Shown: positions 1 to 11,890 of the stretch, piece by piece
Layout: each line of letters begins with the position of its first letter
How positions within the stretch are numbered: position 1 is the stretch's first letter
From: Coleophoma eucalyptorum
Taxonomy: Eukaryota; Ascomycota; Leotiomycetes; Helotiales; Dermateaceae
Reading direction: 5' to 3'
DNA length: 64,000 nucleotides
Assembly (NCBI GenBank): GCA_026120035.1
Contig: JALRME010000020.1
Location: 1 to 64,000 of the forward strand
Position numbers and translations under genes: made by a program
The notes under the pieces: generated by a model
Database searches by the model: none
The model's input: only the letters and a program-made list of their open reading frames with translations
What the model was told of the DNA's origin: nothing

Positions 1-1470
1 CAGTATATTATTGACCTCTCTATACGATCGTTTCCGCCTAGGTTGCGTGGTGTTGAAGATATGGCGAATCAACTACTACACGCACGCGACGCGTCACCTG
101 TCGGAAAGCTCTAGGCTTCCAACTTTGTAAAACGTCAACCAGAGCTCCAGACACGATTCTGTCGTAGATACGACTATAAGAGAGCCTTATGCGAAGACCC
201 AAAGGCTATTGGAGAGTGGTTTGCACTCGTACGAAACACGAAGGCTAAATATGGTATCGTAGAGGAGGATATATACAACTTTGACGAGACTGGGTTTATG
301 ATGGGTATTATCTTTACAGGTATGGTGGTCACTACGTCGGATAGCCGTAGTAAGGCCAAATTGGCCTAGCCCGGGAACCAGGAATGGGCTACTGTAATTC
401 AGGGAGTTAATGCCCTTGGTTGGGCTATTCCTCCGTTTATTATACTTGCGGCACAATACCACCTAGCTAACTAGTATCGAGAGTGTAATCTCCTAGTAGA
501 TTAGCGTATTGCAACGACTAGTAATGGCTGGACTACTAATGAAGTAGGCCTGGATTGGATTAAGCACTTCGACTATCATACAGGGCCTCGTACGAAAGGT
601 GGATATCGACTCTTAGTCCTAGATGGCTATAAAAGCTATCACTCGACCGAATTCGAGCTCTACTGTCAGGATCATAATATTATTATACTCTATATACCTC
701 CGCATTCCTCTCACCTCCTTCAGCCTCTGGATGTTGGCTGTTTTGGGCCATTAAAGCAAGCATATGGCCGTCAGATCGAGACGTTTACTCGAGTCCATAT
801 TAACCATATAAGCAAGCTTGAGTTTCTTTGTGGATTCCGAGAGGCATTCTTTACATCTATGACAGAAAAAAATATACAAGGCGGCTTTAAAGGTACTGGC
901 CTTGTACCGTACGATCCAGAGAGAGTCTTATCTAAGCTAGATATCCAATTACGGACTCCTATATCGACTACCCCGCCTTTAAATACTACCGATCCTTGGG
1001 TTTCTAGGACACCATAGAATCCTATTGAAGCAGATTCACAGACTAGTCTTATTAAGACTCGTATTTCTAAGCATCAGAATAGCTCTCCAACACCAATGTT
1101 AGATGCGATAGACCAATTTGCGAAAGGAGCAAAGGCAATAATGCACGAGGTAGCACTTCTTCGTAGCGAGGTCTCTATACTACGTAGAGCGAATAAGGAC
1201 TTAAGCAGACGACGGAGGGCTAAAAAAACACGCGTACAGCTTGGAGGGTCCCTTACTATACAAGATGGAAAGGATCTATTAGATCAGAAGGCTATTAATA
1301 AGCACGTAGCTCAAGAAACACGCCAGAATAGCTATCGAACAAGGGGGGCTTCTGCGAAGGTACGATGCTATGGTGTTTGTGGTAAACCTGGCCATAATGT
1401 ACGTACCTGTCAAGAAGCTATAGAATCATCTGATTCAGCTATTTTAGATGTAGTTATAGCTAATTCTTAG
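1..1470 (+). pseudogene. pogo/Fot1-like DDE transposase, stop-riddled relic (5' end outside window)
   Basis: One reading frame starting at base 1 runs to the TAG at 1468-1470 with no frameshift, broken only by five TAG codons (112, 367, 472, 502, 1015). It encodes the end of a CENP-B-like helix-turn-helix region, then a DDE catalytic core: the first Asp lies in NFDETGF, the second in LLVLDGYKSYHS, the third in LQPLDVGCFGPLK. A basic, helical tail ends in a Cys/His knuckle (C-x3-C-x4-H-x4-C, near 1366-1410), typical of fungal pogo elements. Each stop can come from CAG or TGG by one transition in a CpA context on one strand, which is the RIP signature. The product would be inactive. The left end is outside the window and no terminal inverted repeat could be confirmed. 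Confidence 0.85.
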
Positions 1471-2621
1471 TATTGGTGTTGTCAAATTGAGTTTAAAGGT
1501 GGTAGAGTAGTAGAAAGTGGTGCACTCGCATATATGGTGCACTCGCTTATAAGATACGTTATACCACTTTACTATTTCTGAGCCTAGAAGTTTTTGTAGT
1601 AACTATACTTAAGTAATTCTCAAGTCTCAATAAACCTAAAGATATTTTTGCCTACTTCCTACTATAAAAAAACGCCTAGTACGTTCAACGCCACCTACTA
1701 AAACAAGGGATCTATAGTACAACGGCTTTGTTGAAATCAAGTCATCATTGTGCTAGGCTTTGCTGCACTTCAGACGTCAGCGTCAGTCAAGCACTCAAGG
1801 CCGGGAAGGATCGAAATCCCTGGTGGCAAGCCCGGGTATGATCTCAAGCGATTTTTTTGGAAGTTCTTTTTTGCAAACATCCTTTTTTGAGCGACAGAAG
1901 CCTCATTTTATTTTGGTTCTTTTCTAGAGCCATACATTTCTTTTAGACGAGGGAAGCGTTTTTCTTTCTTAATTCTTTTCTGGAACCATTTTTTCAGATG
2001 GGGGAAGCTTCTTTTTATTCGGTGGAGGGCGGCCGGGGGGCCTGGTTAATTCGCTCTGCTTTGCTGTCCGGTTCGTTAATGCTGGCTGTCGTTTGTTTCA
2101 TGCCGAGCCTGATATAGCTGGATGTTTCCCCTACCCCACTCTACGCCCGCCGAACATCCCCTCCCCCCCGCGAATGCATGGTCAAATATAGTATTTATGA
2201 AACTCCCTTTCTCCCTTGTATCTTACATAACTCTTCCTTGCATCTGAGCTGTTCTTTCAACTGCGAAATCAAAGGGAAGTAGGTGGGGGCCGGAGGAGAG
2301 AGGGTTTCGATCGTAACCAACCTCGCGGAGAAATGGTTCGAGTCATTTGCTTTCGGCTCTGTACCTTTTCATGACCGAGACAGATATATTTGTAGATACG
2401 CAGTGAATGTCAGAGGGAGGGGGGGGGGGGGAAGCATTGGAGAAATGACAGCCGCAAGATTCTGTGGTGACGGCTAACATTCAGTTCGCTGCCAAGCTCG
2501 CTTCAACAGCACAGGAAACCACCCAGAGCGAGCGAGGCTTGGGTATGGAGGGCTGAGATGAACAGAAGAAATAGTCGTATGCATTGTGGTATTTAAACAA
2601 AAAACAAAAAAACAAGAAGGG
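1471..2621. other. Gene-free stretch between transposon relic and 7TM gene
   Basis: No coding signal was seen. It probably contains the right flank or end of the pogo element: a 12-bp direct repeat TGGTGCACTCGC occurs at 1518-1529 and 1535-1546. A run of 13 G sits at 2419-2431. The right end is presumably the 3' UTR of the minus-strand gene that stops at 2622. Confidence 0.5.
1518..1546. repeat. Short direct repeat, two 12-bp copies
   Basis: TGGTGCACTCGC is present twice, 17 bp apart, 48 bp after the transposase stop. Sub-terminal repeats near the ends of DNA transposons are common, so this may mark the end region of the element; that is an inference. Confidence 0.5.
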
Positions 2622-4343
2622 TCATCTCCATGCCCTTTCCGGCCTTTGCGGATACGGATGAAGGCCGTCATCCTTAACATAAGCATCTTCATCACTTTCT
2701 GACGCAGACTCCATAACCGTCAATTCTGTCTCAACCCTGATATCCATCTCCTTTAAAGATTGTCGGACTGCCTGTCCACCGCCCGTGACCGTAACATTCG
2801 CTCGTTCCTTTCCATCACTTAGCCGACGGAAGTGATCGCCGGGTCCGCCCATCGACAGGTTCCGGTTCATACCCTTTCCCAAGCCCATTTCAAACATGTT
2901 CGCCGAGTCGGATCGTCTGGGCGCTCGCCGGCCGCAGCAGCAGCAGAATATCGAGAAGAATAGCTCACGAGTCTGCTCCAGATATTTGCGTGTCGTGCCC
3001 CAGATGGCCCACGCCACGAGCGAGCAGGCCACGCCAGGAATAAATGCTACCAAGTCGCTAATTGAGCCCGAGGTTGTGTAATCTGATGGGAGACTGCCGG
3101 CTGGTGACTGGGCATTGCGGAAGGAAAGTACTTGGAGGACTATATCGGTTACTTCGAAAATCCTAGATGCACTTGTTAGTTCAATGAGCGGGCCGGACCT
3201 TCGGAATGAGGACATACGCGAGGAGAACGAAGGCGACGGTGAAGCGCGTGACGATAGAGCGGTCGATGGCTCTTTGAGCTTTCTTTGCTCGGGCGGCATG
3301 CTCGCCGGTTCCGGTGCCAGTGCCGTAATTATTTCCTTGAGAACGACCGTTGCTGGAGAATGTAGAGCCATTGAGCAAACGGCGAGATTGAACGAACTTG
3401 AAAAGAGTGAGACCAATAAGGATTGCTCCGATGGATGCACTGAGTACCACTATGCAAAGATTCAGTACTGCCCATACGAATATGCTTGGCATTGCATGGG
3501 TTGGGACTTACGGTTGGCGTTACAGATAATTGCAAAGAGGAGTTCTCTTTGAGCAATGGCTTCGATTTGTGCGATGCTGAGAAGCACGGCTGGGAAGATG
3601 ACGGCAAAGACCTTGGAGAAGTTCTCTACTTGGTTCTCTAGTGGTCCTAGCCAGTTCATCTTGGGATAGATTCTCCATGTGCCGAGGAAGAGCGATGTTG
3701 CCCTAGCCGATGTCAGCTTTGTTACTGGACTTCCAAAGATGAGTTCTTACCAGAAAAGAATCAACAGAGCATCCGCGTTGTAGGTGTAGAATTCTGGTAC
3801 GACGGTCAGTAAGCCACAGGCGAGCCAAGATTGCTTCAGTCTTACGAATCCACTATAAAATCGAGGTTAGTAACAATTCTTCTGGACATATACCGCCTGA
3901 ATAGAGGGAGAACATACAAAGAGCCCAAGGTCCAGCCCATGGGAGCCATTACTGATAGCCCGGCCAGCATTGTCGTTGAGTTTCCCTCGCATAGCATACT
4001 GCCCAGCTTTAATTTGCTTCCAGTCAATAGCATAATGAATTTGCTGAATCATTGACGAAGCCGTCGATAATGAAACCAGGACTGCAAGTATTGAGACATC
4101 TGGGGAGGATCAGTATGTATTCCGGAGCTGGCCAGAGTGAACATCGAAGTACGCACATGTGAATCTTTTCTCGGGTGACCAGAGTAAGTAAATTAATAAG
4201 AGACCTGCAGACAAAGATATGGCTGTGTAGACAAGAATAATGATAGACACTGGAAGGGCACCGATTGGTATACTGTTTGAAGCTGGTATGACCACAGCGA
4301 TTGTAGAATTCAGGCCATCGCGTAGCACATTACTGGGCGGCAT
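2622..4343 (-). CDS. Seven-transmembrane receptor-like protein (putative fungal GPCR)
   Basis: Seven exons: 4343-4157, 4099-3918, 3852-3846, 3793-3751, 3702-3512, 3467-3218, 3162-2622. They total 1401 nt, giving 466 aa. Introns are 57, 65, 52, 48, 44 and 55 nt. Seven hydrophobic helices are visible: ALPVSIIILVYTAISL, VSILAVLVSLSTA, a long one spanning exons 2-5, KVFAVIFPAVLLSIA, LLNLCIVVLSASIGAILIG, FTVAFVLLAIFEVTDI and LVAFIPGVACSLVAWAIW. A short extracellular N terminus carries a possible N-glycosylation site (NST). The cytoplasmic tail of about 110 aa begins with four consecutive Cys (FCCCCGRR), a plausible palmitoylation site, and is rich in Ser and acidic residues. The topology suggests a receptor, but I do not recognise the family and no ligand can be inferred. 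Exon 3 is only 7 nt. The start is the first in-frame ATG before the first helix. Confidence 0.8.
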
Positions 4344-7300
4344 TTCTAAAATGGATGAGAATGATGTCGCTCATCACACAAGCATTGCTCTCTGCTTTAT
4401 GGTAGGTCTTTGGAAAGCAGAGCTGCAGAGCAGGCCCTATGCAAGTGGAAGTGTATAAGCGGAATAGGAAAGGAAACGGGTCTCAGTCAAGGCTTTATCC
4501 CCAGAATTGCAATTAGAACGTTGGTAGAAGCTTTGGAACCAAGAAACAAGAAGAAAATTAAGTAGATGAATTTGTTTGCGGTTTGTGAGCTAAAGTAATA
4601 ATGTCGTTACGCGGCGATTGGGAAAGCAATGGTGGAGGCTCCTAGGCTTAATATGGGGGTGCTTATCCACCATCGAAGTAGGCCAGGATGGATGGCATTG
4701 TTCAAAACAGCGATGGTAGACGAGAGGCAGAAAGCAGTAGCTCTTCCCAAGCCCACGTCGAGATGATGTTTGAGATTCAAGATCCTGACCATCTGGCAGT
4801 CTGCCAGATGGCAGAGCAGGGAATGCGTGGCCCGCTGACTCGACCATTTTCAGTTCTTTGGTAGTAGTGACGGAGACTAGACCCATTCTACAGGGCCCTG
4901 TATGGCATGTTGTGCAAGGGAGCCATGCCGTCAAGATCTCGCCAGACTCTGTAACACCCCGCCCGGCTCGGGATGAGAAAACGCGCAAGCTTCAGGTAGA
5001 CGAGGGGTGCTGGTGGTGACGGTGTTGACGGCGTTGACGATACTGACGGTGATGAGCAAGCCTTGCAGTGTAGTACAGTGCACTCGAGATATACAAGACG
5101 TGTAGGATAACCGTGGGAACGTGCAATCGCACAATCGGACGGGCCAGGACAGGATGGTATGTACAAAGGGCTGCTGTACCTGCCATGGCCCACCGGAACC
5201 TGGCCGACCATCACTACTTACAGGACCATTCACGCCATCCCGTCTGCGCAGCTCCTTTACTGTGCCTGACATATGTCAGGCTGCAGTCAGCTTCAGCGCC
5301 ACCACCCCTAATTGTACACTTGTGCCCTATTCTGTCTGTGCATGTAATGACACTCGCTCGTATAGACGGCTGAAACCCGTCATCGCCTTTGGCTTCGGCC
5401 TTTTCCCCATTCTTTTTCGCGCCGTCGTGGCTTGAGCACCCGAAGGAGAATATAGTCGGAATATTCTGGTGTATACAGACTTTGTGTGTCGATCCGATGA
5501 TATGGATCGATCACGCTTGTTTGGCGGAACCGATCACCGGCCCAAGTGCCTGCAGTGGCCGCACGGATGGCTGAGGACGTGGATGGACAGCGACACCCCT
5601 GGGCTAGTTGCTGGAACTCACTGATAGGCTGCAGGTCCGCCATTCTGCCTCAGATCCATGCGGTAAGCGGGTCGTCCGATCAGGGCACTGTACCGAGTCT
5701 TCAGCTTGCATTGTGCTACAGTTGTACCCTACTGTGGTGTAACGAGTCACTCCAAGTAGAGTCGGCAGGGATGTGCTGGCTGCGGGCTTCTGCCGGTCGG
5801 AGAAGGCCCACCTGGTGTTGGTTCATATGCACGCTTTCAAATAGATTACATGCCACACTTTTATACACTACACTGTCGTCTGCTGTCCCACGATCATGCC
5901 AGTGCCGTGGTGGAAGGTGGAAGGCCTCGTGCCGGTCGGCGACACCGGTGACCAGTTTTCCGTGGCTGCATTTGTCCCCTCTAATTCTACTTCTGTCCAT
6001 ACCAAGGCCAATGATGGGTCCTGCACATGTCGGCAACTGGATGCAGCAATCTATCGCAAGGGCAGATTGGGATGAAAGCTCTAAACCTGCCGCCATGGTG
6101 GAAATCGCCAAACCCTGAATATGTCACTCTCGAAATGAGAATGAGTTGGTTCAATTTGCGCTACGATTGGTGGCTTGCTCAAAGCAAGAATATCCCTTCC
6201 TTTTTTGAGAATAAATCATGCTAACTTTCCAGCCGGGTCGGAGATCCTGAGTTGAGAAAAAAAATATATATGTCGTCGCTTCCTGGGACATCGGTGCAAG
6301 ACTGCTGCCAGCGGAGCTGGCTCATATGAAGTATGATCCTCACTGCTCGTTTTCGTCCCGAGCTCATGCCTGTAACTGTCCTTCGTATTCGTCTTGAGAC
6401 TCAATATTTTGCGTTTCTGCTTGTTCCCGAACTACATACGAAACTGGCTGTAATCGCGAGAGTGGATGATCCAGTGTGGAGATGGTGTGGAGGCGGCCTT
6501 CAAGTAAAACCGATTCTAAAAAAACCTAAGAAGTCATCGGCAATCTCAGGGCCGATTTGATTATACTATTCACCCGCCAATCAAGCACTTCTCTTCCCAC
6601 AGTGGGTCTTCTCTCCAGTTCAAGCTTCTCCAGTTCAGACAGTAGGCAGAAGTAAATAAAAAGCCCCTGCGTTTTCGTTGCTCATATCCTAGATCAAAGG
6701 CTATGATTGTCAGGTGATTTGAGGAAGAAAGTGTTCGGAAATCTCATATGGACATCTTCCAATACTGGTGACTACCTTGTCGTTGAATATTAATGGTTGA
6801 ATCAGGGCTAGGATCTCTTGAGTATTGGTTCAAAGAAAGATGTTGCATGTCCTTGCTAATTTGAATTTCAATGCCAATATGATTGTTAATTCTATTATGT
6901 CTTCATTATTTTATTCCGTATCGTCAATAGTAATGTAGATACTAACATAACTTAGATTTTAATATGCCATTTTGAAACTATATTAAGGCGGGTGAGGATC
7001 AAACATCTTCCCCCTTCTTCCTACTCCAATATGCTTTGCCTCAAAATTCTCGCAGGCCGCTCCTAGTCATTCTCAGTCATCGACCTTTTGAGGTTCATAG
7101 TTTGTAGGCTTTTCCTAATAATTCCCAGATATTGAATATTGAAACCCATGGACGAGCCTGCCTGATGTGAGAGTTCCTACCACTTCCATCAGTCTGCTTC
7201 AGTCAGCCATGCGGGGTACTTTCATGGAATTCGGAAGTCGAATTTCCGGTTCCAAAGGCTATAGGATGGGATGATGGTCGTTCACTGTCGAAGAGATGGG

Positions 7301-10300
7301 ACTCCTAACCATGAATAAATCAGCAGTGCAAGATTGAATTGACTTAGGGGAAAACCATATTGTCACAATACCTGTTTAGTCTTAGAAAAAAATGTGGTGT
7401 AAACCTACAGAAATCTCAACGAGATAACCTGCTTAGCTTTCAAAAGACATTACCAGATGCTCCACTTTAACAATGCTTGAAGCTATAAAGCTGAGTTTAT
7501 AAGTAGTAGTCTTAGTGTACTTGATGCTAGAAGCATAGTAGCAGGCTCCTAATTAGATTGTAAAGCTGATGGAAAGTTCTAAAAAATCCAAGCAGAGGCT
7601 TAAATATAAAGCAACCAGAGCGTCTATAGGAAAGTCTTCCTATTATAGCCCTGCCCACAGTTACTATGCAGCTCTCAATTCCAACGTCAGTATATTCGCT
7701 CTGATCTCTCCACTTGTAATAGGCACGGTTTGTCTAAGGCCTATCTAAGTCACCGAGCCATTGAAGACCAATTCACACGGTAGGCCAGCCTAGGCAGGAA
7801 GATAATCTGCTAGGATTATACAGCTTTTAGCTACTGATTGGCGTTTTCTGAAAACCATTAGCTTTGCAGCTCCTCCACATTCTTCCACAGAACCCAGCTC
7901 CCGATGAGCAATTGTAGTTCGGTTTTTTTCGGTCTGAGTCGTGTAGCCACAAAATTATCCAACTGCGAGCCAGACCAGGCAAGGAATCCTTACCAAACAC
8001 TCAAAGATCGCAACCACCATGCTGCTAGAGCCTCCTGTTGCCTAAGGGCTCTAACATACACCCAAACGGGTTTTATCTCGCGTCGCAAAGTAGCGAATCG
8101 GCATTGTAATGGCGGTGGTGTCAGAACATGGTTGAAAGGGCTCAGCCACCCACCATTCATCCATTAGCGGCTAAGCGAATCCAGATACCGGTCGGCGGTA
8201 CCCATTTTGATGTGGATAAACGGGAAGGCTGAGGAGAGCACGTTCTCGAAAATCAGAGCGTTAGGCATCCTTTGAGGGGTTTTTGATTTTTGATGGGTGA
8301 TCATGCGTCATAACGACTTGCACTGATCCTTTCCCCCGGTTTTGGTGGCTCAATGGATTGGCTTTATTTCCTGGTAAGCGAGCGAGATGGTCGCGTTGAG
8401 TCGCTTGCGCGATAGTCCCGGTAGCAATTGAGTTTGACAAAGAACATACTGCTATTGACGACAAGATTTAGTTATTTTTTCGGATTGACCTAGTCTATAG
8501 GCGAGACAAATTCTCAAAGATGTTCGCTTTGTTATTTTCCGTTTTGGTTGGAAGTCCTACTTCTTTCAAATATGGTTTTACACGTCAACAAAGCAATAGA
8601 TACGAGCTTTTGCTGCATTGGGAATACTTTTGCGATTGATATTCAAAGTATCGTGATTGGCTTCACTGAGGTCTATTCAGTGTAGGCGGCAATTATAAGA
8701 TTGATAATTGCATGGACTAATGTCGAAACCATAATGAATCGCCGTGCATAACCGCTTCTCACGTTTTCAAACCATCACATCAGCTCCAGCTATTAGGGCT
8801 GAAATTTAGGAGCCTGTAGCAGCTTTACATATAGAGGATATGACCACAAAATCGTATACACAGCCTTCCAAGGTTTTATGTGGTAGCATGGGGAGTTACT
8901 CCTCAACCATGTTCTTGATTTCGAGACCACCACAAATAAACCCCCCTAGCCCATCGTAGCACCCTCACCTGATGCCCACATAGCAGCTATTATGATGAAG
9001 ATCCAGGATCTTTCTTTAATATTACGCCTTGAGCACTGCCTTCGCTTGACATGTTGCTTTGCGGCCACGGAGTTTCCTACACCCACCCGTGCACGGTCTT
9101 GAGGTCCAAGATGACTCAAGCACTCTTGATAGCAGTAGAATTCAGTAGTGGGTAACAATTATGAAGTCATCAGGTCTTCCCGGAGGATACTCGGGGCTGT
9201 GTCTGCGACGCTGTTCTGGAACATGGACTATCCAGGGCGTTGATATGAATTTCATCGGTCGAGATTCATTGCCTTTCTAGCCTTTGAGAAAAGCTGCCTT
9301 ACCGGTGTGATTAATATGATCCATGGATCGTCAGTGGGATGGTCTCCGCATTAGAGGTTTGGAAATATTATTCACTGTTGTTACTGGCCTATCACACTTC
9401 CAAAGCGCGAGTATCTACTCCTCCCTACGTCCCACCACAACTAAACTGAAGTTACTCTATAACTCAACTCGTAACTGCAAAAAAAGTGTCCATGATGGTC
9501 TCCAAAATGTGAGATTCTTGGTATAGTTACCAATGTCCGCCTTTCTCCAATACTAATGCCATACGTGAACAAATCAGTGATGGCGCTAAGCCGAGCCAGT
9601 GCTGCTTGATAGACCGTTATTTGGTCTCAGTCAAACATACGAATCCGGTATGGTCACGTAACACAAAAACGGGGTTCAATTGTGTCGCGCTTAGGGGTTG
9701 GTTCTTGAGTTGTTGGTAAGAGGCTATTATGCTCTAGGCCATTGAGCAGGGAGCCTCCTTTAAGGAAACGGGGCTTAGCGATGCGGACTAGAAGACCACC
9801 AAGAGCGTTTGAAGTGATCAATTAATGGGTTTAGGCAACAAGGCACGAGCTGACTCACAATAATGTTTCTGTCCAGGTGTCAAAATATTCCCACGGCTCT
9901 GGATCATGGGTCCCCAAAGTCTTGTTTATGGGATTTTGGTGCTCGGCTACCTTGTGCGTACAGATCCAAAACACAGCAAAGCTCATCAATATCAACCCTC
10001 TTGGGAAACCCTCACCAAAGAAAGCGAAGAAGCAGATGCTTCTATGGCACGTAGTATACAAGTAGAGAATATTCAATTTATGCATTGCAGAATAAGAGAA
10101 AACCGTAGGCGGTCCTAGGAGATACTCACGTGCTGCTAAGCGGACTGCTCTTTAGGCGCTAGTGTATCCCGTAGCCTCGTCTAGAGGGTAAGCTGATGGA
10201 GGCTAGCTCGGTCATTGTCCTCTGATCCGTTCGCAGCAGCTCAGCCTCTCTTGAATGACATTACTCTTAAGGCAGATTTTCCTCGACCACCGCAAGCTGA

Positions 10301-10528
10301 TATTTAATAGCCTCCATTGTCCTGGATAAGATTGACTTTGCTTTTTGTATTTCCGTCTGGTCTTACATTGTTTCGCTACACATTCCTGCAATTATCACAG
10401 GAGCTCACACGACAACGGTCACGAGCACTCGTGAGGGCACGAGCTTCGATACTCCATCAGTATCATCAGACCCGATAAGCGCTGAGTGCGTCTCATCTTC
10501 CTCATATAGCCTTCTGTTCACCCCTGCT
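4344..10528. other. 6.2-kb gene-free region
   Basis: No ORF here shows a recognisable domain, signal peptide or splice-consistent extension on either strand. The part to about 6600 has ordinary base composition and probably includes the promoter of the minus-strand 7TM gene. From about 6700 onward it becomes AT-rich with many TA steps and short stop-dense frames, which would suit old RIP-degraded repeats, although no transposon protein can be recognised. The last few hundred bases form the promoter of the gene starting at 10529. Confidence 0.6.
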
Positions 10529-11890
10529 ATGGCAAGAGTGAATAGCAACACTTCCTCGAAGTCCAAAAGCAGTGTCGGTCGTAAAGAGGGGCTGGGAAAC
10601 GACTACAACAACGCCACACAAAACAGATATAATCTTCGGGGACATCGCGCTATCTCCGCTATGGCCACCAAAATGAAAGACTTTCTAAACGGTACTTCTA
10701 GTCCAGCTATGCCTCATTCATTAGCACCTCCAAAAGGACTCAACGCTGCACAAAATAGCGTTTATGATGAACTTGCCGAGGTCGTGAGATTGCGTAAAGA
10801 GAACGGCATATCACCACCGCAAATTGTGGTTATCACAGATCTCGCCAAAGATCTAGATGATTTGGTTGCGATGTTGGTATTGAGTGAGCTGCACCATTTG
10901 GGCGTCATTGAGCTCAAAGGGTTTGTCGCAAATCTGATGCCAGCCCAGAAACGCGCGCGATTTGGCAGAGGAGCGCTTGATCTTCTCGGCCTTAAGGATA
11001 TTCCAATCGCCAGAGGAACAGAAGGATCCCTTGAATTCTTCGAAGAACATGAATACGAATTCCAGTGTGATTTCATGGCAAAAGATGACGTTTCCGAGAA
11101 TTGGGATGACTTGCTTCCTCGTCTGTACGAAGACGCCGCCAAAGAGGGCAAAGAAATCAAGCTATTACTTATCTCATCGCTCCGAGATATCCATTTCTTC
11201 TCTAAGACATGCGAGGATCTTCTGAAGAAAGTAACTAAAGAAATTGTCATCCAAGGCGGCTACTTCATGGATGGCGACCACAAACTTACAGCAACGCCAA
11301 ATGTGGCAAATAACAAATGGGATTCAATATCGTCGAGAAATTTCCATACATGGATGCAAGCCAATGATATACATTCAACTGTATTTACCAAAATCGCAGC
11401 ATACGAGACACCACTGACATCGGATTTCTTCCATGAGCTTGAAGAGACCGGACATCCAATTGGAACATATCTTCGCGGCATTCAGTTAATTCAAGACAGA
11501 AAGTTCTGGGAGGCTGCTTCAAGTCCGGACGAGTCAAAGAGGTTTGCAAAATACATGGATACCGAGTGGTTTTTAAAGGAGAAGTCATCATGGTATGATA
11601 GCCACGGACCAGAGGACAAAAAGCCAGTCGGAGACGAGATCATTCCATATCTCACCAAAGTCATCATTTACGATGCTATTGCCGCCGTAGGAACCATTGG
11701 CGACGATGCACTCAACAAGCTGCAGGTTCTGGTGGATATTCCAGACGAGGATGCCACTCATCGTGTCTACGGTATAGAAGCAACTGACAAGGAACCTCGC
11801 AACTCCGGTGTCCACGGCGATAAAATGATTTTGGTCATCCAAGCCTTGATCAAGGGCGCATTGCTACGAAATCGAGTACCAGCGTCATGA
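10529..11890 (+). CDS. Nucleoside-hydrolase-like protein
   Basis: Intronless ORF of 453 aa from ATG 10529. About 90 residues of low-complexity, Ser/Asn-rich, basic N terminus precede a nucleoside-hydrolase-like fold. The Asp-rich N-terminal motif is VVITDLAKDLDDLVAM (about residues 101-116), followed by GVIELKGFVANL, a beta-alpha pattern like that of inosine/uridine-preferring nucleoside hydrolases, which cleave ribonucleosides to base and ribose. A C-terminal YDAIAAVG (about residue 383) is in the place of the last metal-binding Asp. Canonical enzymes have DxDxGxDD; here the second Asp is Ala and the Gly is Asp, so activity may be altered, although this pattern may define a eukaryotic subfamily. 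No signal peptide is visible, so it is likely cytosolic or nuclear. Upstream is a long gene-free region. Confidence 0.85.
   Translation: MARVNSNTSSKSKSSVGRKEGLGNDYNNATQNRYNLRGHRAISAMATKMKDFLNGTSSPAMPHSLAPPKGLNAAQNSVYDELAEVVRLRKENGISPPQIVVITDLAKDLDDLVAMLVLSELHHLGVIELKGFVANLMPAQKRARFGRGALDLLGLKDIPIARGTEGSLEFFEEHEYEFQCDFMAKDDVSENWDDLLPRLYEDAAKEGKEIKLLLISSLRDIHFFSKTCEDLLKKVTKEIVIQGGYFMDGDHKLTATPNVANNKWDSISSRNFHTWMQANDIHSTVFTKIAAYETPLTSDFFHELEETGHPIGTYLRGIQLIQDRKFWEAASSPDESKRFAKYMDTEWFLKEKSSWYDSHGPEDKKPVGDEIIPYLTKVIIYDAIAAVGTIGDDALNKLQVLVDIPDEDATHRVYGIEATDKEPRNSGVHGDKMILVIQALIKGALLRNRVPAS

Noticed and set aside
1800..1845. tRNA-like GGATCGAAATCC motif
   Set aside because: No cloverleaf can be formed; probably chance within the transposon flank.
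5546..6118. 190-codon plus-strand frame and overlapping minus-strand frame (5716-6111)
   Set aside because: Both are open, neither has a domain or signal, Cys/Trp-rich composition suggests non-coding.
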